The translations under genes were made by a program, and so were the position numbers. The notes under the pieces are model-generated. The model ran no database searches and had not been told where the DNA came from. It was given only the letters and a program-made list of their open reading frames with translations. A stretch of DNA of 64,000 bases, taken from CAVQYV01 sp963718295 [NCBI: uncultured Methylomirabilota bacterium]. GTDB taxonomy: Bacteria; Methylomirabilota; Methylomirabilia; CAVQYV01. The stretch is from NCBI GenBank assembly GCA_963718295.1, contig CAVQYV010000004.1:62001-126000 (forward strand), written 5' to 3'. Shown here one piece after another: positions 1-8,554 of the stretch (positions are counted from its first letter, which is position 1; each line of letters opens with the position of its first letter).

Positions 1-1112
1 GTCGAAACGGTGGTCTCCATGTCTACTGGGATGCGTCGGGGCGTCTTGCGCGCACTGGCGAGCAGGTTTTCCACGATTCCAGACACCCGATCGATTTGCT
101 CGTTGGCGAGGCGGAGGCGACGGCTGACACGCGGATCCAGATGCGGCTCCTCCGATAACATCTGCAGGTGGGTCGAGACTGCGCTCAAAGGCGATCCGAT
201 CTCGTGGGCGAGGGTCGCCGCCAGCTGACCCACCAGGGCGAGTCGTTCAGCTTGGCCCAGAAGCCTCTGAGTCTTATACAACTGCAGGTTCAATGTGTAA
301 AGTTCCTGGTTTTGGTTGGCCAATTCTGCGGTGGCTTCCTCGATTTGGTGTTGCAGGTTCTCTTTAGATCTCTGGATTTCTTCCAGCATGGCATTGAAAT
401 TCCGGGCAAGCTCGCTGAATTCCCCAGCCAGGTTTTCCTCCGCCCGGGCCGCTGCATCGCCCCTCTTGAATTGGCTCATCACATCCACCAGATGGAGCAC
501 ACTGCGGTATACCGTGGTCCGGAACAGCAAGGTAATCGCGCCCACAAGCAAGGCCATCGTCGCCAGAAGAGAATAGAAGCGGATTCGTGAATGGGCCGCG
601 AGGATGTCATCTACTGCTTGCAGAGAGCTGACAATCGTTAGAAAACCTGGTCGGCCGTCGCGGAACCGAAGGGGGTGTGCGGAGAAAAGCTGACGGGGGG
701 GATCTGCATCGGCAATGAAAGTGGCGGGCTCGCTCTGGCGAAAAGCAGCGATCTCCTGTCCTTCGAGTTCCCGATCACCGGAGGTGGAGCTGGATTCCAC
801 AAGCTTGAGTTCACCACCGAAGTCGGCGTACACATCCACCCGGGTCACATTGGGCTCGAGATCGTGGACCTCGCGCACGTGTCTCTGGAAGCGAGGGGGA
901 ATGTTATCTACGGAAGAGCGCTGCAATTCTATGGCCAGGCGCCGCGCGGCGCTGCTGGTTTGGGCTCCAATGGCTCTCTCTACCGCCTTCACTGAACTCA
1001 GCCCGCTAAGCCAGTTGGTGGCGGTAAGGACCGAGGCCGAAATGATGATGGTCAGGGTCAGGATCCAAGCCTGCAATGACCATTTAGAACTGCTTTTTTC
1101 TGCTTTCTCCAC
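1..1112 (-). CDS. Sensor histidine kinase, N-terminal part (cut by window edge)
   Basis: Membrane sensor kinase of a two-component system, reading leftwards off the window. From GTG at 1112 it shows a membrane segment near residues 14-34, a ~145-residue extracytoplasmic sensor region, a second membrane segment near 179-198, a HAMP-like stretch with a coiled coil, then a HisKA phosphoacceptor motif LAHEIGSPLSAV with the His near residue 303. The ATP-binding domain lies outside the window. An in-frame TGA lies just upstream of the GTG, so no earlier start is possible. A run of seven C near 699 looks like a frameshift hazard, but the frame is intact across it. Cognate regulator and signal are unknown. 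Confidence 0.88.
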   Translation of the reverse strand, partial: MEKAEKSSSKWSLQAWILTLTIIISASVLTATNWLSGLSSVKAVERAIGAQTSSAARRLAIELQRSSVDNIPPRFQRHVREVHDLEPNVTRVDVYADFGGELKLVESSSTSGDRELEGQEIAAFRQSEPATFIADADPPRQLFSAHPLRFRDGRPGFLTIVSSLQAVDDILAAHSRIRFYSLLATMALLVGAITLLFRTTVYRSVLHLVDVMSQFKRGDAAARAEENLAGEFSELARNFNAMLEEIQRSKENLQHQIEEATAELANQNQELYTLNLQLYKTQRLLGQAERLALVGQLAATLAHEIGSPLSAVSTHLQMLSEEPHLDPRVSRRLRLANEQIDRVSGIVENLLASARKTPRRIPVDMETTVS

Positions 1113-1156
1113 CTGGTTCTCGCCTCATCATCTCACCGATAGGGGATATTATGCCA

Positions 1157-1187
1157 CAAAAAAGAAATCCCGGCAACAAAGGCCGGG
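1157..1187 (-). terminator. Intrinsic terminator of the small exported protein gene
   Basis: On the minus strand a CCCGGC/GCCGGG stem with a short loop is followed by a T-rich tract (TTTCTTTTTTG). It sits just after the stop of the gene ending at 1217 and before the kinase start, so the two genes are probably separate transcripts. Confidence 0.75.
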
Positions 1188-1216
1188 ACCGCTTTTGAGG
1201 AAGGAAGCAGGGTCTA

Positions 1217-1543
1217 TTATTGTTTGGGGGGCGCCTGGGTCGGGATAATCGTGATCTCGTTAGCCATGTTCTTCCCGTCTTTCTGATGGTATTTCAAGGT
1301 CACATCAGCACCGGCGATTAAGGCCGAAGCCTTGACCTTATGGCCGAACTCCATGATTTTCGTGGTCTTGTGCCAGTTGAAGGTCATTAGGGTGGTGCCC
1401 ACGGTGACAGTGAAGGATTTCGCCTTCGCATCTACAGAGTCGATCTTGCCTTTGGCAATCCTGTCCTGGGCCAGGACTGGGGCAGAAAGGGTGAGGGCAA
1501 ATGCCAAGGCCAGGATGAGGGAGGCGGGCAGTAGCTTTTTCAT
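1217..1543 (-). CDS. Small exported protein of unknown function
   Basis: 108-residue protein with a clear Sec signal peptide (MKKLLPASLILALAFALTLS, cleavage probably after VLAQ). The mature ~83 residues alternate beta-type segments, with conserved-looking KGKIDSVDAKAKSFTVTVG and DVTLKYHQKDGKNMANEI, reminiscent of small OB-like periplasmic proteins often annotated DUF5666-like. I infer a periplasmic location and no more. The start was chosen at the Met that begins the signal peptide; an AAGAGG ribosome site lies 3-9 bases upstream. Longer reading of the frame upstream has no protein character. Confidence 0.72.
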   Translation of the reverse strand: MKKLLPASLILALAFALTLSAPVLAQDRIAKGKIDSVDAKAKSFTVTVGTTLMTFNWHKTTKIMEFGHKVKASALIAGADVTLKYHQKDGKNMANEITIIPTQAPPKQ

Positions 1544-1804
1544 GACCTCTTTTCCTTCTTGTCCCATGCGGTTCGAAATAGAGTGTATGGACTGCAACCG
1601 GCATGCCAATCGAACTGGGTCTTTCCCAGCCCGTGAAGTGCCCGAAAGAAGGGGCCTCGGTGGGTAACTTGCCCAGACAGGTTCCGATCGCCAGGTGAGG
1701 CAGATTTGCTCTTTTCTGCAAATGTGCCACAACGAGGAAGGCTCTTCGAAGCGAGGAAAGAAAGTAGGACGGAGTGGAAGAGCAGGCTGAGATGCATTGG
1801 GGGG

Positions 1805-2767
1805 CTACAGCAGCGTGCCCTCGCAGGAAGAGCCAGATCCAGCGGTGCAGCCGAAGCAATGGCAACCGGTGCGGATTCGCCGGGTGGAGAGGGCGTCGTG
1901 GTCGAAATTCCGGATGTGATCCGGGGCACCGTGATTCACGGCTTTTCCCAGGGCCAGATTGAAATCACAGTCGAAGAGCCTTCCATCCCAGGCCACACAG
2001 ATTCGATTTCGACACATCAGTCCCTCGATGGTCCGCTCGTTGAGTGAATCGTAAAGGAGATGCAGATACTTCTTTTCCTGTCCTTGCCGGCGAAGATTCT
2101 CCCAGAATCGTCCGATAGGCATGTTGGTAAGGGTAAGAAGATGGGTGAAGGTGATCCCGAACTGCATATCCAGTTGATGTCGGTATTCGGCCTCCAACGC
2201 CGACTGCTCCGGAGGCAGGAAAGGCCCTCCCGGGTTGTACACCAGGTTTAGGGGAAGCGCAGGATCGATCCCGTAGCCCAGGCTATTCAGTTCTCTTAGG
2301 GCTTGGACGCTTCTCTCAAAAGTGCCCTCGCCCCGCTGGGCTCGGACTTCCCCTTCGGAATAGCAGGGCAGGGAGGCCACCAATTTCACCTGATGATCTT
2401 TGAAGAATGCCGCCATCTTTTCTGGGCCTGCTCCCAAAAGGGCTGTCAGGTTGGTCCGGACCTGGACGCGGAGGGCACCCTTCCTCAGGCCCTCTATGAA
2501 GCGGCAGAGATGAGGGTTGAGTTCCGGGGCCCCTCCGGTAATGTCGATGAAAGGACGAGCCGCCTCGGCTACCCTAAGGATCGACTCCAGGATGGGCCAA
2601 TCCATGATCTCGGATCGCCCCGGCGAGGCGCTCAGATGGCAGTGCACACACTCCTGGTTGCAAAGGAGGCCTACGTTCACCTGGATCGTTTCGATGAGCT
2701 TGGCATGCAGGCCTCCGCCGGTGAGGGCAGCGATCCTCTTCTCAAAATCATCCTCTCGGGGGATCAA
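1805..2767 (-). CDS. arsS: ArsS-like radical SAM protein
   Basis: 320-residue radical SAM enzyme. The [4Fe-4S]/SAM motif is CNQECVHCH (residues ~36-44). The C-terminal part has the cysteine-rich CHCFGCTAGSGSSC signature typical of the ArsS/DUF3641 family, which in arsenosugar pathways transfers a 5'-deoxyadenosyl group to dimethylarsinate. Family membership is well supported; the substrate is inferred. No arsM-type methyltransferase is adjacent, so the role may differ here. Some family members use selenocysteine, but this copy has Cys at all visible positions. The start is TTG at 2767 behind an AAGGAG-type site. The gene lies 36 bp downstream of the dehydratase gene and may be cotranscribed with it. 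Confidence 0.8.
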   Translation of the reverse strand: MIPREDDFEKRIAALTGGGLHAKLIETIQVNVGLLCNQECVHCHLSASPGRSEIMDWPILESILRVAEAARPFIDITGGAPELNPHLCRFIEGLRKGALRVQVRTNLTALLGAGPEKMAAFFKDHQVKLVASLPCYSEGEVRAQRGEGTFERSVQALRELNSLGYGIDPALPLNLVYNPGGPFLPPEQSALEAEYRHQLDMQFGITFTHLLTLTNMPIGRFWENLRRQGQEKKYLHLLYDSLNERTIEGLMCRNRICVAWDGRLFDCDFNLALGKAVNHGAPDHIRNFDHDALSTRRIRTGCHCFGCTAGSGSSCEGTLL

Positions 2768-2803
2768 TCAGCCTTTCTCCTTCCGTGCGAGGCTTGCAAT
2801 AGT

Positions 2804-3940
2804 CTACAATCGCCCTTCCCAACCTGTCTGGAACATGTTGAGTCGCACGGGCTGGTAGGGCCGCTTGGCGATCCCCGCCTCGTTCAATTCAATGCCCAGA
2901 CCCGGTCGCTCCGGGATGATGACCTCTCCCTTTTCGAAGCGGATGGGCTCGACCACGATCTCCTGCAGCCACTCTTCGTCCTCGCAGAAGTATTCGAGGA
3001 TGAGGAAGTTGGGGGTAGAGGCTCCCAGATGGACGGTTGCCGCAGTCCCTACCGGCCCGTTGGGGTTGTGGGGGGCCACCGGGACATACCAGGCCTCTGC
3101 CATGGCAGCGATCTTCTTTACCTCCATGATTCCTCCTGCATGGCATAGATCGGGCTGAATGATGTCTGCGGCCTGGGAGGTGAGGAGTTCCCGAAAACCA
3201 AACTTGGTGTACAGGCGTTCCCCAGTCGCAATGGGGATGGAGGTGGAGGCGGCCACCTTGGAAAGGGCATCCAGGTTATCCGGGGGGACCGGCTCCTCGT
3301 ACCAATAGGGGCGGAATTCTTCCAACTCCCGGGCCATTTCGATGGCAGTGGCCGGATTCAGGCGCCCGTGGGCCTCGATCAGGAGATCGATCTCGTCGCC
3401 CACGGCAGCGCGGACGGCCCGGACGATCTCAATGGCCCGCTTTCTCTCCTGGTGGCTCATGATCAAGTCCGCCGCACCGAAGGGATCCCATTTGAGGGCG
3501 GTATAGCCTTTTTCCACCGTCTTGGCGGCCCTCTCCGCGAAATCCTTGGGAGTGGCTGCGCCCTTATACCAGGCGTTGGCATAGGCCCGAAGCCTCTCCC
3601 GGCACTTGCCGCCCAAGAGCTGATAGACGGGGACTCCCAATCTCTTCCCGCTGATGTCCCAAAGGGCCTGTTCAATGCCGCTTAAGGCGGTGGTGATGAC
3701 CGGACCACCGCGCCAGTAGGGGTCTCGAAACATGACTCGCCAGAGGTCTTCGATCTGGGAGGGATCGCGGCCGATCACCAGGGTGGATAGGTGGCGGATC
3801 GCGCCTGCCACGGCCAATTCATTCCACTCCAGGGAGGCTTCTCCCACCCCCACGACGCCTTCATCGGTGATGACCTTGACGAAAATGAAGTTCCGCCAGC
3901 CAGCGAAAGTAATCAGGGTTTTCACATCGGTGATCTTCAT
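2804..3940 (-). CDS. Enolase-superfamily sugar-acid dehydratase (galactonate dehydratase-like)
   Basis: 378-residue mandelate racemase/muconate lactonizing-type enzyme. The capping N-terminus begins MKITDVKTLI. Barrel motifs are LLIEAHGRLNP (metal ligand and His), YWYEEPVPPDN (Glu ligand), IATGERLYTKFG (Glu ligand) and APHNPNGPVGTAA (catalytic His), in the order found in DgoD-like acid-sugar dehydratases. It probably dehydrates an aldonate to a 2-keto-3-deoxy acid; the exact sugar cannot be read from sequence. The start follows GGAGG by a normal spacing. A TRAP permease remnant lies just upstream on the same strand, and a DapA-family aldolase and zinc dehydrogenase are 4-5 kb away, which fits sugar-acid catabolism. 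Confidence 0.85.
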   Translation of the reverse strand: MKITDVKTLITFAGWRNFIFVKVITDEGVVGVGEASLEWNELAVAGAIRHLSTLVIGRDPSQIEDLWRVMFRDPYWRGGPVITTALSGIEQALWDISGKRLGVPVYQLLGGKCRERLRAYANAWYKGAATPKDFAERAAKTVEKGYTALKWDPFGAADLIMSHQERKRAIEIVRAVRAAVGDEIDLLIEAHGRLNPATAIEMARELEEFRPYWYEEPVPPDNLDALSKVAASTSIPIATGERLYTKFGFRELLTSQAADIIQPDLCHAGGIMEVKKIAAMAEAWYVPVAPHNPNGPVGTAATVHLGASTPNFLILEYFCEDEEWLQEIVVEPIRFEKGEVIIPERPGLGIELNEAGIAKRPYQPVRLNMFQTGWEGRL

Positions 3941-3959
3941 AAAGGCCTCCCTGTCTTTG

Positions 3960-4262
3960 GAAAAGGAAGTTAAGGATGGATGAGACCAGAACAAGGACGT
4001 GAGCGGCCAAGAGCACAACGGCGATCATGAGGGCCACGAAGTCCAGCATGTCTTGGCCACCTCAGAAAGACCGATTGTGGCCGAGCCGCAGGCGATGCGG
4101 AGGAGAATACTACCAGTGAAATCACTCCTCCGGTGATCAAGGTGATGGCGACAATGACCGCATAATGGACGGAATCGAATCCGAATCGGGCTGCGACGGT
4201 AGCTAAAAACCAATATCGAGATGACCGTGGGAACCACGTGATGGACGCCATCGATCTGCACC
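3960..4262 (-). pseudogene. C-terminal remnant of a TRAP transporter large permease (DctM-like)
   Basis: No single frame is open, but three minus-strand frames in order give pieces that match the end of DctM permeases: ...VHHVVPTVISILV, then FGFDSVHYAVIVAITLITGG, then GLSEVAK and MLDFVALMIAVVLLAAHVLV. Together they resemble the last ~90 residues of the ~430-residue family. At least two frameshifts separate them and the rest of the gene and its small subunits are missing. It lies directly upstream of the dehydratase gene, so it is probably what remains of the sugar-acid uptake system of that operon. Confidence 0.6.
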
Positions 4263-4400
4263 CGTCACTTTCCTGAGGCAAGGCCTTTATATTGAAAATT
4301 GCGATGGGAGTCAAGGATTAGCTGTTATGTCCGTAGGGCAGCGAGAAACGATGAGGCCACCTGGAGCCGGAAAGGAGGCGGAAAAAGGCGGAAAAAGGAG

Positions 4401-4430
4401 TTGACTATCCCTGAAACCCGATGCTATATT
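4401..4430 (+). promoter_or_regulatory. Sigma70-type promoter for the cyclase gene
   Basis: TTGACT, 18-base spacer, TATATT. It lies ~200 bases upstream of the cyclase start, leaving a long structured leader. Confidence 0.65.
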
Positions 4431-4448
4431 CTTGCAGTTCCGATTGTA

Positions 4449-4582
4449 AAAGGTCTCGCGGAGACCGGAGCAGAACCTTTCGACCGAATTCCTGTCCTCA
4501 GAAGGTGGGGAGGAGGTGAGGAAGATGAGAAGGCTTCATCGATCGGGTTTTACGTGATCTCAGGATGTTGGGTGCAATCCTG
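4449..4582 (+). promoter_or_regulatory. Structured 5' leader with alternative hairpins
   Basis: Two hairpins can form in the leader: GGTCTC-gcg-GAGACC at 4452-4466, which competes with a wider AAAGGT...ACCTTT pairing over 4449-4480, and CAGGAT...ATCCTG at 4561-4582. A ten-codon reading frame with a strong ribosome site lies between them. The arrangement resembles an attenuator, but no known riboswitch was recognised and no U-tract follows. Confidence 0.35.
4525..4557 (+). CDS. Possible leader peptide (10 residues)
   Basis: ATG at 4525 follows an AGGAGG ribosome site by eight bases and encodes MRRLHRSGFT before TGA. It is rich in Arg and begins and ends between leader hairpins upstream of the cyclase gene. 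Its strong ribosome site is the only positive evidence; a translated regulatory peptide is inference. Confidence 0.3.
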   Translation: MRRLHRSGFT

Positions 4583-4640
4583 AATGCCCTTCGGATCCAT
4601 AACCTATCCTAACTGAAGCGCAAAAGAAGGAGAACGACTC

Positions 4641-5552
4641 ATGAAGAAATGGGTAGCAATCCTGGCATGTGCTACGTTGTTCATTTTCCTGATCGGATCC
4701 TTTGCCTGGGCTGGCAACTGGGTCACCAAGTCCTATGGCAAGATCCCGGCGCCGAAGATGACCCCCTACCTGAAGAGCCTGATCAAGACCGGGAATGTGT
4801 ATGATATAGGCGTGGTCCGCAGTATCGATATGCCCCTGTGGCCCGGCCATCCCAAGTTGATGGTGCTGAACTACAAGTACCACGGTGAGACCAAAGACCT
4901 GGAGCCGGCCACCTACGAGAACGACCTGGTGATCACTTGCAACCATGCGGGAACCCACCAGGATGCCCTCAACCACATCGGCGAACGCCAGGCGGATGGT
5001 TCGATCAAGATTTATGGCGGCAAGACCGCGGATCAGATCAAGGAATGGTGGGGCATGAACTGGATGGACGGCTCGCAGATGGTCCCGACTGTGCTCCGGG
5101 CCGTGATCCTCGATATGTGCAAATACTTCGGTGAGGACATCGTGATGAGAGAGATCACCGCGGCCGATATCAAGGGCTGCATGGCAGCCCAGGGTATCAA
5201 GGTGATGCCCGATGTGCCCACGGCCTTCCTGTTCCGCACCGGATGGATCAAGCCCTGGCTGAAGGGATCGCCAGTTGATGGAGAAGGCGGAGTCAACTTG
5301 GAGGCGGAGAAGTATTTGGAGTCCATCGGCGCGGCGCTCACCGGAGCGGACAATGTCTCCTATGAGTATATGCCCAATATCACCCATCCCGTGCACCGGT
5401 ATATGTTGACCTATAAAGGAATTGCGATGCTCGAGCTCTGCAACCTGGAAGGACCATGCGCGGATGGCGTGTATGAAGGCGTATACATCGCGCTCCCGAC
5501 GAAGTTTCGCGGAACTTCGGGATCCAACGTCGATCCGATCATAATCAACTGA
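4641..5552 (+). CDS. Exported cyclase-family metal-dependent hydrolase
   Basis: 303-residue protein of the cyclase/kynurenine-formamidase-like family (PF04199). A signal peptide covers residues 1-24 (LFIFLIGSFAWAG). The family metal site appears as HAGTHQDALNH near residues 99-109 (HxGTHxDxxxH), with a DIGVVRSIDMPLWPGHP entry strand before it and the usual C-terminal KFRGTSGSNVDP. Such enzymes hydrolyse amides or cyclic esters; the substrate is unknown. Most family members are cytoplasmic, so the signal peptide is notable. It has its own promoter and a strong terminator, so it is probably monocistronic. Confidence 0.82.
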   Translation: MKKWVAILACATLFIFLIGSFAWAGNWVTKSYGKIPAPKMTPYLKSLIKTGNVYDIGVVRSIDMPLWPGHPKLMVLNYKYHGETKDLEPATYENDLVITCNHAGTHQDALNHIGERQADGSIKIYGGKTADQIKEWWGMNWMDGSQMVPTVLRAVILDMCKYFGEDIVMREITAADIKGCMAAQGIKVMPDVPTAFLFRTGWIKPWLKGSPVDGEGGVNLEAEKYLESIGAALTGADNVSYEYMPNITHPVHRYMLTYKGIAMLELCNLEGPCADGVYEGVYIALPTKFRGTSGSNVDPIIIN

Positions 5553-5570
5553 GCTTGGCCGAAGCTGGCA

Positions 5571-5606
5571 AACCTCCCACCCGGTCCCGGGTGGGAGGTT
5601 TTTTAT
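5571..5606 (+). terminator. Intrinsic terminator after the cyclase gene
   Basis: Near-perfect palindrome AACCTCCCACCCGG / CCGGGTGGGAGGTT followed by TTTTTATTGTT, 18 bases after the stop codon. Confidence 0.9.
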
Positions 5607-5633
5607 TGTTCTCCGGGAGAGGAAGAAGATAGA

Positions 5634-7439
5634 ATGGCGATCATTGTGAACCATAGACTGGCAATCATCGGAGCTCTGTGCCTGGCCCTATTCGGAAGTC
5701 CTCTGGTTCGGGCAGAGAATGCACCGGAAAAAGACCAGGCCAATTCATCTTATCAGCAGGGACAGGAGCAATTCAGGGCCCATCGCTTCCAGGAGGCCGA
5801 GTCCTATTTCAGGAAGGCCTTGGAGATCGATCCCTCCCATTGTCCGAGCTTCATGGGCCTCCTGCATACCTACCTCATTATGGAGGATCTCGAAGGCGTC
5901 CGCTCGCTGGGGCCTCAAACCGGCTCCCTCCAGGGTTGTACAGATACCGATAAGGACTACCTGGAAGGTGTAGGGGCGGAGATGGACGGAAAATTGGGGA
6001 AGGCCTTGAACCGCTACGAGGCGATCAGCAAAAGGGACCCCTCGGATCCTAAGGCCTATACGTACAGCGCCATGATCTACTTTAACCAGAAGCAATACAC
6101 CCCGGGAATAGAGGCTTGCCAGCGGGCGATCCAGGCCGATCCGAATTTCTTCCTGGCCCATAATGTCTTGGGACGGATCGCTAAAGCGCAAGGAAACCTC
6201 GTGGGCGCCATTACGGCCTTTGAGAAGGCCTTGGAGATCTTTCCCAATTATGGGTTCGGCCATGTCTCCTTGGGAGATGTCTATCTGAAGAAGGGGATGG
6301 AAGAGAAAGCCAAGGCCCAATTCCAGGAGGCGGAACGCCTGGAACCGGAGAATGCCGACCTTTCGGCCTACATTGGAAATTCTTTCCTGGACGCAGGTAA
6401 AAGAGAAGAGGCCGTCCGCTACTATCAGAAATCTCTGGCAATCCATCCCGAAAATGCTATGATCCATTACTTTTTGGCCCGGATCTACCTGGAAGAGGGA
6501 AAGGACGAACAGGTCGAGGAAGAGGTGGAGGCGGCCCTTCGGTATGGCCCGCAGCTGCAGGACATGTATGGCATGTTTGGATACATCTACCTGGAGCGAA
6601 ACAAATCAGATCTGGCGGCGCGATACCTCAAAAAACAGCTCGATCTCAATCCTGACGACCTGAAGGCCCGCAATGCCCTATCTTGGAGTTATTTCACGCA
6701 AGGAGAGTATGACCTGGCAGAGGCGCAAGGTCAGGAGATGATCCAGAGGAATCCGGAGCTCATCAACGGCTACAGCAATCTGGGTCATGTGCTGATCGAA
6801 AAGGGTAAGTTCTCCTCCGCGATCGAGCAGTTCCAGAAGGCAATTGGCCTCCAGGCAGAGGTCTCGGAGTTACACGCAGGCTTGGCGCATGCCCTATTAC
6901 GGAAAGGGCGGTTGAAGGAGGCCGAGACCGCAGTCGAGGAGGCGCTGAGACTGCAATCGGACGCTCCTGATCCCCATCTCACTCTGGGGCTAATAGCTGC
7001 CAGAAAAGGGAACTTCGACAAGGCGAAGGCCGAGGTAGAGTTTCTGTCCAAAGATCAGAAGGCGGCGCACCTCTCCTTCTATCTGGAGGGGCAGATCGCA
7101 CTGCAAAGAGGGGAGAGCGACAAGGCAGTGGAGGCCTTCCGCAAAGGCAGGGAGTCTTTCCCGGCCATGTCGGTGGAGTTTTTGAGAGGGGAGGCCCTGG
7201 CCCACCTTCAGAAAATGGCCTTTGACCAGGCTATTGAGGATTCTCAGAAGGCGATACAGATCAATCCCCATTATGCGCTTTCCTATCGGGATCTGGGCCT
7301 GGCGTACCTGGGGATGGGGGATAAGAAGAGAGCTCAGGAGGCCTTTCGCAAGTTCCTGGATCTGTGGAAGGGGGCGGATGAGGACAATCCCGAGATGAAG
7401 GAGGCCGCGAAGGCTTTTCAGGAGCTGGAGCATGGATAA
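5634..7439 (+). CDS. Exported tetratricopeptide-repeat protein
   Basis: 601 residues. A signal peptide (about 1-28, LAIIGALCLALFGSPLVRAE) is followed by a near-continuous array of ~15 TPR units; typical helices read SYQQGQEQFRAHRFQEAESY, YNQ/F-type A helices and P-turns such as LEIDPSHCP, IQADPNF and IQINPHY. No catalytic domain is visible, so it is a periplasmic or outer-membrane-facing interaction scaffold. Its stop overlaps the start of the alcohol dehydrogenase gene by 8 bases, suggesting translational coupling, though a functional link is not obvious. Confidence 0.85.
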   Translation: MAIIVNHRLAIIGALCLALFGSPLVRAENAPEKDQANSSYQQGQEQFRAHRFQEAESYFRKALEIDPSHCPSFMGLLHTYLIMEDLEGVRSLGPQTGSLQGCTDTDKDYLEGVGAEMDGKLGKALNRYEAISKRDPSDPKAYTYSAMIYFNQKQYTPGIEACQRAIQADPNFFLAHNVLGRIAKAQGNLVGAITAFEKALEIFPNYGFGHVSLGDVYLKKGMEEKAKAQFQEAERLEPENADLSAYIGNSFLDAGKREEAVRYYQKSLAIHPENAMIHYFLARIYLEEGKDEQVEEEVEAALRYGPQLQDMYGMFGYIYLERNKSDLAARYLKKQLDLNPDDLKARNALSWSYFTQGEYDLAEAQGQEMIQRNPELINGYSNLGHVLIEKGKFSSAIEQFQKAIGLQAEVSELHAGLAHALLRKGRLKEAETAVEEALRLQSDAPDPHLTLGLIAARKGNFDKAKAEVEFLSKDQKAAHLSFYLEGQIALQRGESDKAVEAFRKGRESFPAMSVEFLRGEALAHLQKMAFDQAIEDSQKAIQINPHYALSYRDLGLAYLGMGDKKRAQEAFRKFLDLWKGADEDNPEMKEAAKAFQELEHG

Positions 7440-8499
7440 GGGGAAATCAGAGGGGGCAGGGATGGCATCAACGGAAAAGACAAAGGCCGATTATGGCACG
7501 ATGAGATGTGCGGTCTGGTATGGGGGCAAGGACATCCGGCTGGAGCAAAAGGAAGTCCCCACGCCCGGAGCCGAGGAGGTTCTCATCGAGGTCGCTTGCT
7601 GTGGGGTCTGTGGGACGGATGTCCATATCCTGGAGGGGAAATTCCCCCTTTTTCAGCCTCCCCGGATCATTGGGCACGAATACGCGGGCACGGTGGTGGC
7701 AGTGGGAGAGAAGGTGACCCGCGTCAAGGTGGGAGATCGGGTGGTGGCGGAGCCGGGCAAGGTCTGCGGCCAGTGTCCATTTTGCCGAAGTGGTCGGGAG
7801 AATCTTTGTCACAACCGCATCCTCCATCAGGGCGCATTTGCTGAATATACGGTGATGCCCCAGCATCTGGTGTATCCCATTCCTGACTCCGTCTCCCTGG
7901 AGATTGCCTCCCTGACTGAGCCTCTGGCCTGCGGCCTCCACGCGATCGATTTGGCCGAGATCCCTTCCGGGTCGGCTGTCTTGATCCTGGGCGGGGGGGC
8001 GATCGGACTCCTGTTGGCCCAACTCTCCCTTCGTTCCGGGGCAGCCAAGGTCCTGGTCAGCGAGCTACAACCCCATCGCCGGGATCTGGCGCGGCGCTTT
8101 GGGGCGGCTGCGGTAGACCCAGGAACTGAAGATCTAAAGGCCATCGTAATGAAGGAGACGGCGGATTTAGGGCCAGCCGTGACCTTCGAGGCGATCGGGA
8201 ATCCGGCACGGGTGGAGGAGGCGATTGCCCTGACCCAAAAGGGCGGGAAGGTCATCATTGTGGGTGTGGCCGACCCGGAGGCGGAATTCCGGGTGAAGCC
8301 CTACCAGATCTTTGCCAAGGAACTGTCCCTTATCGGCTCCTATATGCGGCCTTATACGTATCCCCGCGCCATTGCCTGGCTTTCGCAGCTGGATTTGGAG
8401 CCGCTGGTCAAGATGGAGTTTGGTTTGGAGGATACCCTACTTGCCATCGAGAGTCTGAAAATGGGGCAGGGGGTCAAGATTCTGGTCAAGCCCCATTGA
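7432..8499 (+). CDS. Zinc-dependent medium-chain alcohol/sorbitol dehydrogenase
   Basis: 355-residue MDR-superfamily oxidoreductase. The N-terminal GroES-like fold has catalytic-zinc ligands in CCGVCGTDVH and GHEYAGTVV, then structural-zinc cysteines in CGQCPFCRSGRENLC. A Rossmann motif VLILGGGAIGLLLAQ follows. Closest in style to sorbitol/threonine dehydrogenases, so it probably oxidises a polyol or sugar acid with NAD(P)+. Two starts are possible: ATG 7432, overlapping the TPR gene, or ATG 7462 behind AGAGGGGG; the second gives a more typical N-terminus. Confidence 0.88.
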   Translation: MDKGKSEGAGMASTEKTKADYGTMRCAVWYGGKDIRLEQKEVPTPGAEEVLIEVACCGVCGTDVHILEGKFPLFQPPRIIGHEYAGTVVAVGEKVTRVKVGDRVVAEPGKVCGQCPFCRSGRENLCHNRILHQGAFAEYTVMPQHLVYPIPDSVSLEIASLTEPLACGLHAIDLAEIPSGSAVLILGGGAIGLLLAQLSLRSGAAKVLVSELQPHRRDLARRFGAAAVDPGTEDLKAIVMKETADLGPAVTFEAIGNPARVEEAIALTQKGGKVIIVGVADPEAEFRVKPYQIFAKELSLIGSYMRPYTYPRAIAWLSQLDLEPLVKMEFGLEDTLLAIESLKMGQGVKILVKPH

Positions 8500-8554
8500 T
8501 GATCAACGAAGCCGTGTTGTATTAAGCAGTCACTTTGCTGCAAAGGAGGATCAG

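Noticed and set aside
699-705. Frameshift in the sensor kinase at a run of seven C
   Set aside because: Counting all seven bases gives one continuous frame from the GTG to the HisKA motif.
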